Origin: Betaproteobacteria bacterium
Lineage (GTDB): Bacteria; Pseudomonadota; Gammaproteobacteria; Burkholderiales; CANMPU01
Length of the DNA: 7,153 bases
Direction: 5' to 3'
Assembly: GCA_947499755.1 (NCBI GenBank)
Contig: CANMPU010000048.1
Location: 1 to 7,153 of the forward strand
Every line of letters starts with the position of its first letter. Position 1 is the first letter of the stretch. The notes under the pieces are model-generated. The model did not search any database. It saw only the letters and a program-made list of their open reading frames with translations, and was not told where the DNA came from. Shown piece by piece: positions 6,755-7,153 of the stretch. A program made the translations under genes and the position numbers.

Positions 6755-6987
6755 CCAGCGAAAACGATCTAACTCACTGTATCCGCAGGGCGATCGAAAG
6801 TTATTTTCGTGATTTAGATGGTGAAAGACCGTGCGCTGTTTACGACATGGTCATTAATAGTGTTGAAAAACCGCTAATCGAGTCGGTACTGCATCGTGTT
6901 CAAGGAAATCAAACCAAAGCTGCAGATGTATTGGGTTTGAATCGCAATACGCTACGAAAAAAAATGAAAACCCACGGCATCAAATAA
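6751..6987 (+). CDS. fis: Fis family nucleoid-associated DNA-binding protein
   Basis: Fis is a dimeric DNA-bending protein that in enteric bacteria activates rRNA promoters, shapes the nucleoid and aids site-specific recombination. At 78 residues this copy is shorter than E. coli Fis (98) but normal for betaproteobacteria, which lack the N-terminal beta-hairpin that contacts Hin/Gin-type invertases. Residues about 25-50 (including VEKPLIESVL) form the dimer helices; the C-terminal helix-turn-helix covers about 53-75, with NQTKAADVLGLNRNTLRKKM close to the E. coli recognition region. The start ATGA overlaps the dusB stop by four bases, implying coupled translation, as in many proteobacteria. 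Fis may be autoregulated at the dusB promoter, as in E. coli, but no site is evident here. A role in recombination is unlikely given the missing arm. Confidence 0.93.
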   Translation: MTSENDLTHCIRRAIESYFRDLDGERPCAVYDMVINSVEKPLIESVLHRVQGNQTKAADVLGLNRNTLRKKMKTHGIK

Positions 6988-7026
6988 CCCCTCGACTCCC
7001 AACCACGTTAGCGGTACCCCTTTTCC

Positions 7027-7153
7027 ATGGCAATCATCAAACAAGCGCTGATTAGCGTGTCGGACAAGACGCAAGTGGTCGAACTCGCGCGCTCTCTTAT
7101 CGAGTTTGGCGTACGCATATTGTCTACGGGCGGGACCGCAAAACTATTACAAC
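7027..7153 (+). CDS. purH: Bifunctional AICAR transformylase / IMP cyclohydrolase, N-terminal part (runs off right edge)
   Basis: PurH carries out the last two steps of de novo purine synthesis: formylation of AICAR with 10-formyl-THF and ring closure to IMP. Only the first 42 codons are present, against a usual length of about 520. They belong to the N-terminal IMP cyclohydrolase (MGS-like) domain: [15 protein letters not shown] (7-21) and [11 protein letters not shown] (31-41) match the start of E. coli PurH. The ATG at 7027 is the only usable start, as a stop codon lies in frame at 7009-7011. No Shine-Dalgarno is visible. It follows fis by 39 bases with no terminator, so it is likely in the same transcript. 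Confidence 0.92.
   Translation, partial: MAIIKQALISVSDKTQVVELARSLIEFGVRILSTGGTAKLLQ

Noticed and set aside
6988..7026. Possible terminator or separate purH promoter between fis and purH
   Set aside because: No hairpin with a T-run and no credible -35/-10 pair is visible in the 39 bases.
1..7153. Mobile elements, CRISPR arrays, tRNA or other RNA genes, phage or defence genes
   Set aside because: Nearly all the sequence is taken by conserved housekeeping genes, and the gaps (58, 39, 37, 123 and 39 bases) hold no such structures.

Overview
The window reads as chromosomal core DNA of a Gram-negative, ubiquinone-using proteobacterium, most likely a betaproteobacterium. The evidence is an outer-membrane LPS assembly gene (lptD), a ubiquinone hydroxylase (ubiH), a short Fis of 78 residues rather than the roughly 98 of enteric bacteria, and the order pepP-ubiH-dusB-fis-purH, which I recall as typical of betaproteobacteria. 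The exact genus cannot be read from the sequence. Base composition looks close to half G+C throughout, with no island of different composition.

Layout. The left edge to 1330 is the N-terminal part of lptD on the minus strand, running off the window. A 58-base divergent spacer (1331-1388) separates it from a rightward series: amgK (1389-2393), murU (2433-3128), pepP (3166-4470) and ubiH (4463-5623). These are closely spaced and probably cotranscribed. A 123-base gap (5624-5746) holds a probable Rho-independent terminator and a candidate promoter. It is followed by a second unit, dusB (5747-6754), fis (6751-6987, ATGA overlap) and the first 42 codons of purH (7027 to the edge).

How the genes relate. 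AmgK and MurU are successive enzymes of the MurNAc salvage route: sugar to anomeric sugar-1-phosphate to UDP-MurNAc, bypassing MurA/MurB. They sit head to head with lptD, so two cell-envelope functions share one small promoter region. PepP (proline-specific aminopeptidase) and UbiH (late ubiquinone hydroxylation) are coupled by an 8-base overlap. DusB (tRNA dihydrouridine synthase) and Fis (nucleoid protein) are translationally coupled, and PurH (last two steps of IMP synthesis) follows; all three fit a growth-linked unit.

I found no mobile element, CRISPR array, RNA gene or unknown gene. Nothing here looks like a new biological system. The points worth a second look are small: the compact lptD/amgK promoter region with a repeated palindrome on both start codons, the terminator with a duplicated left arm before dusB, and the substrate position of UbiH.
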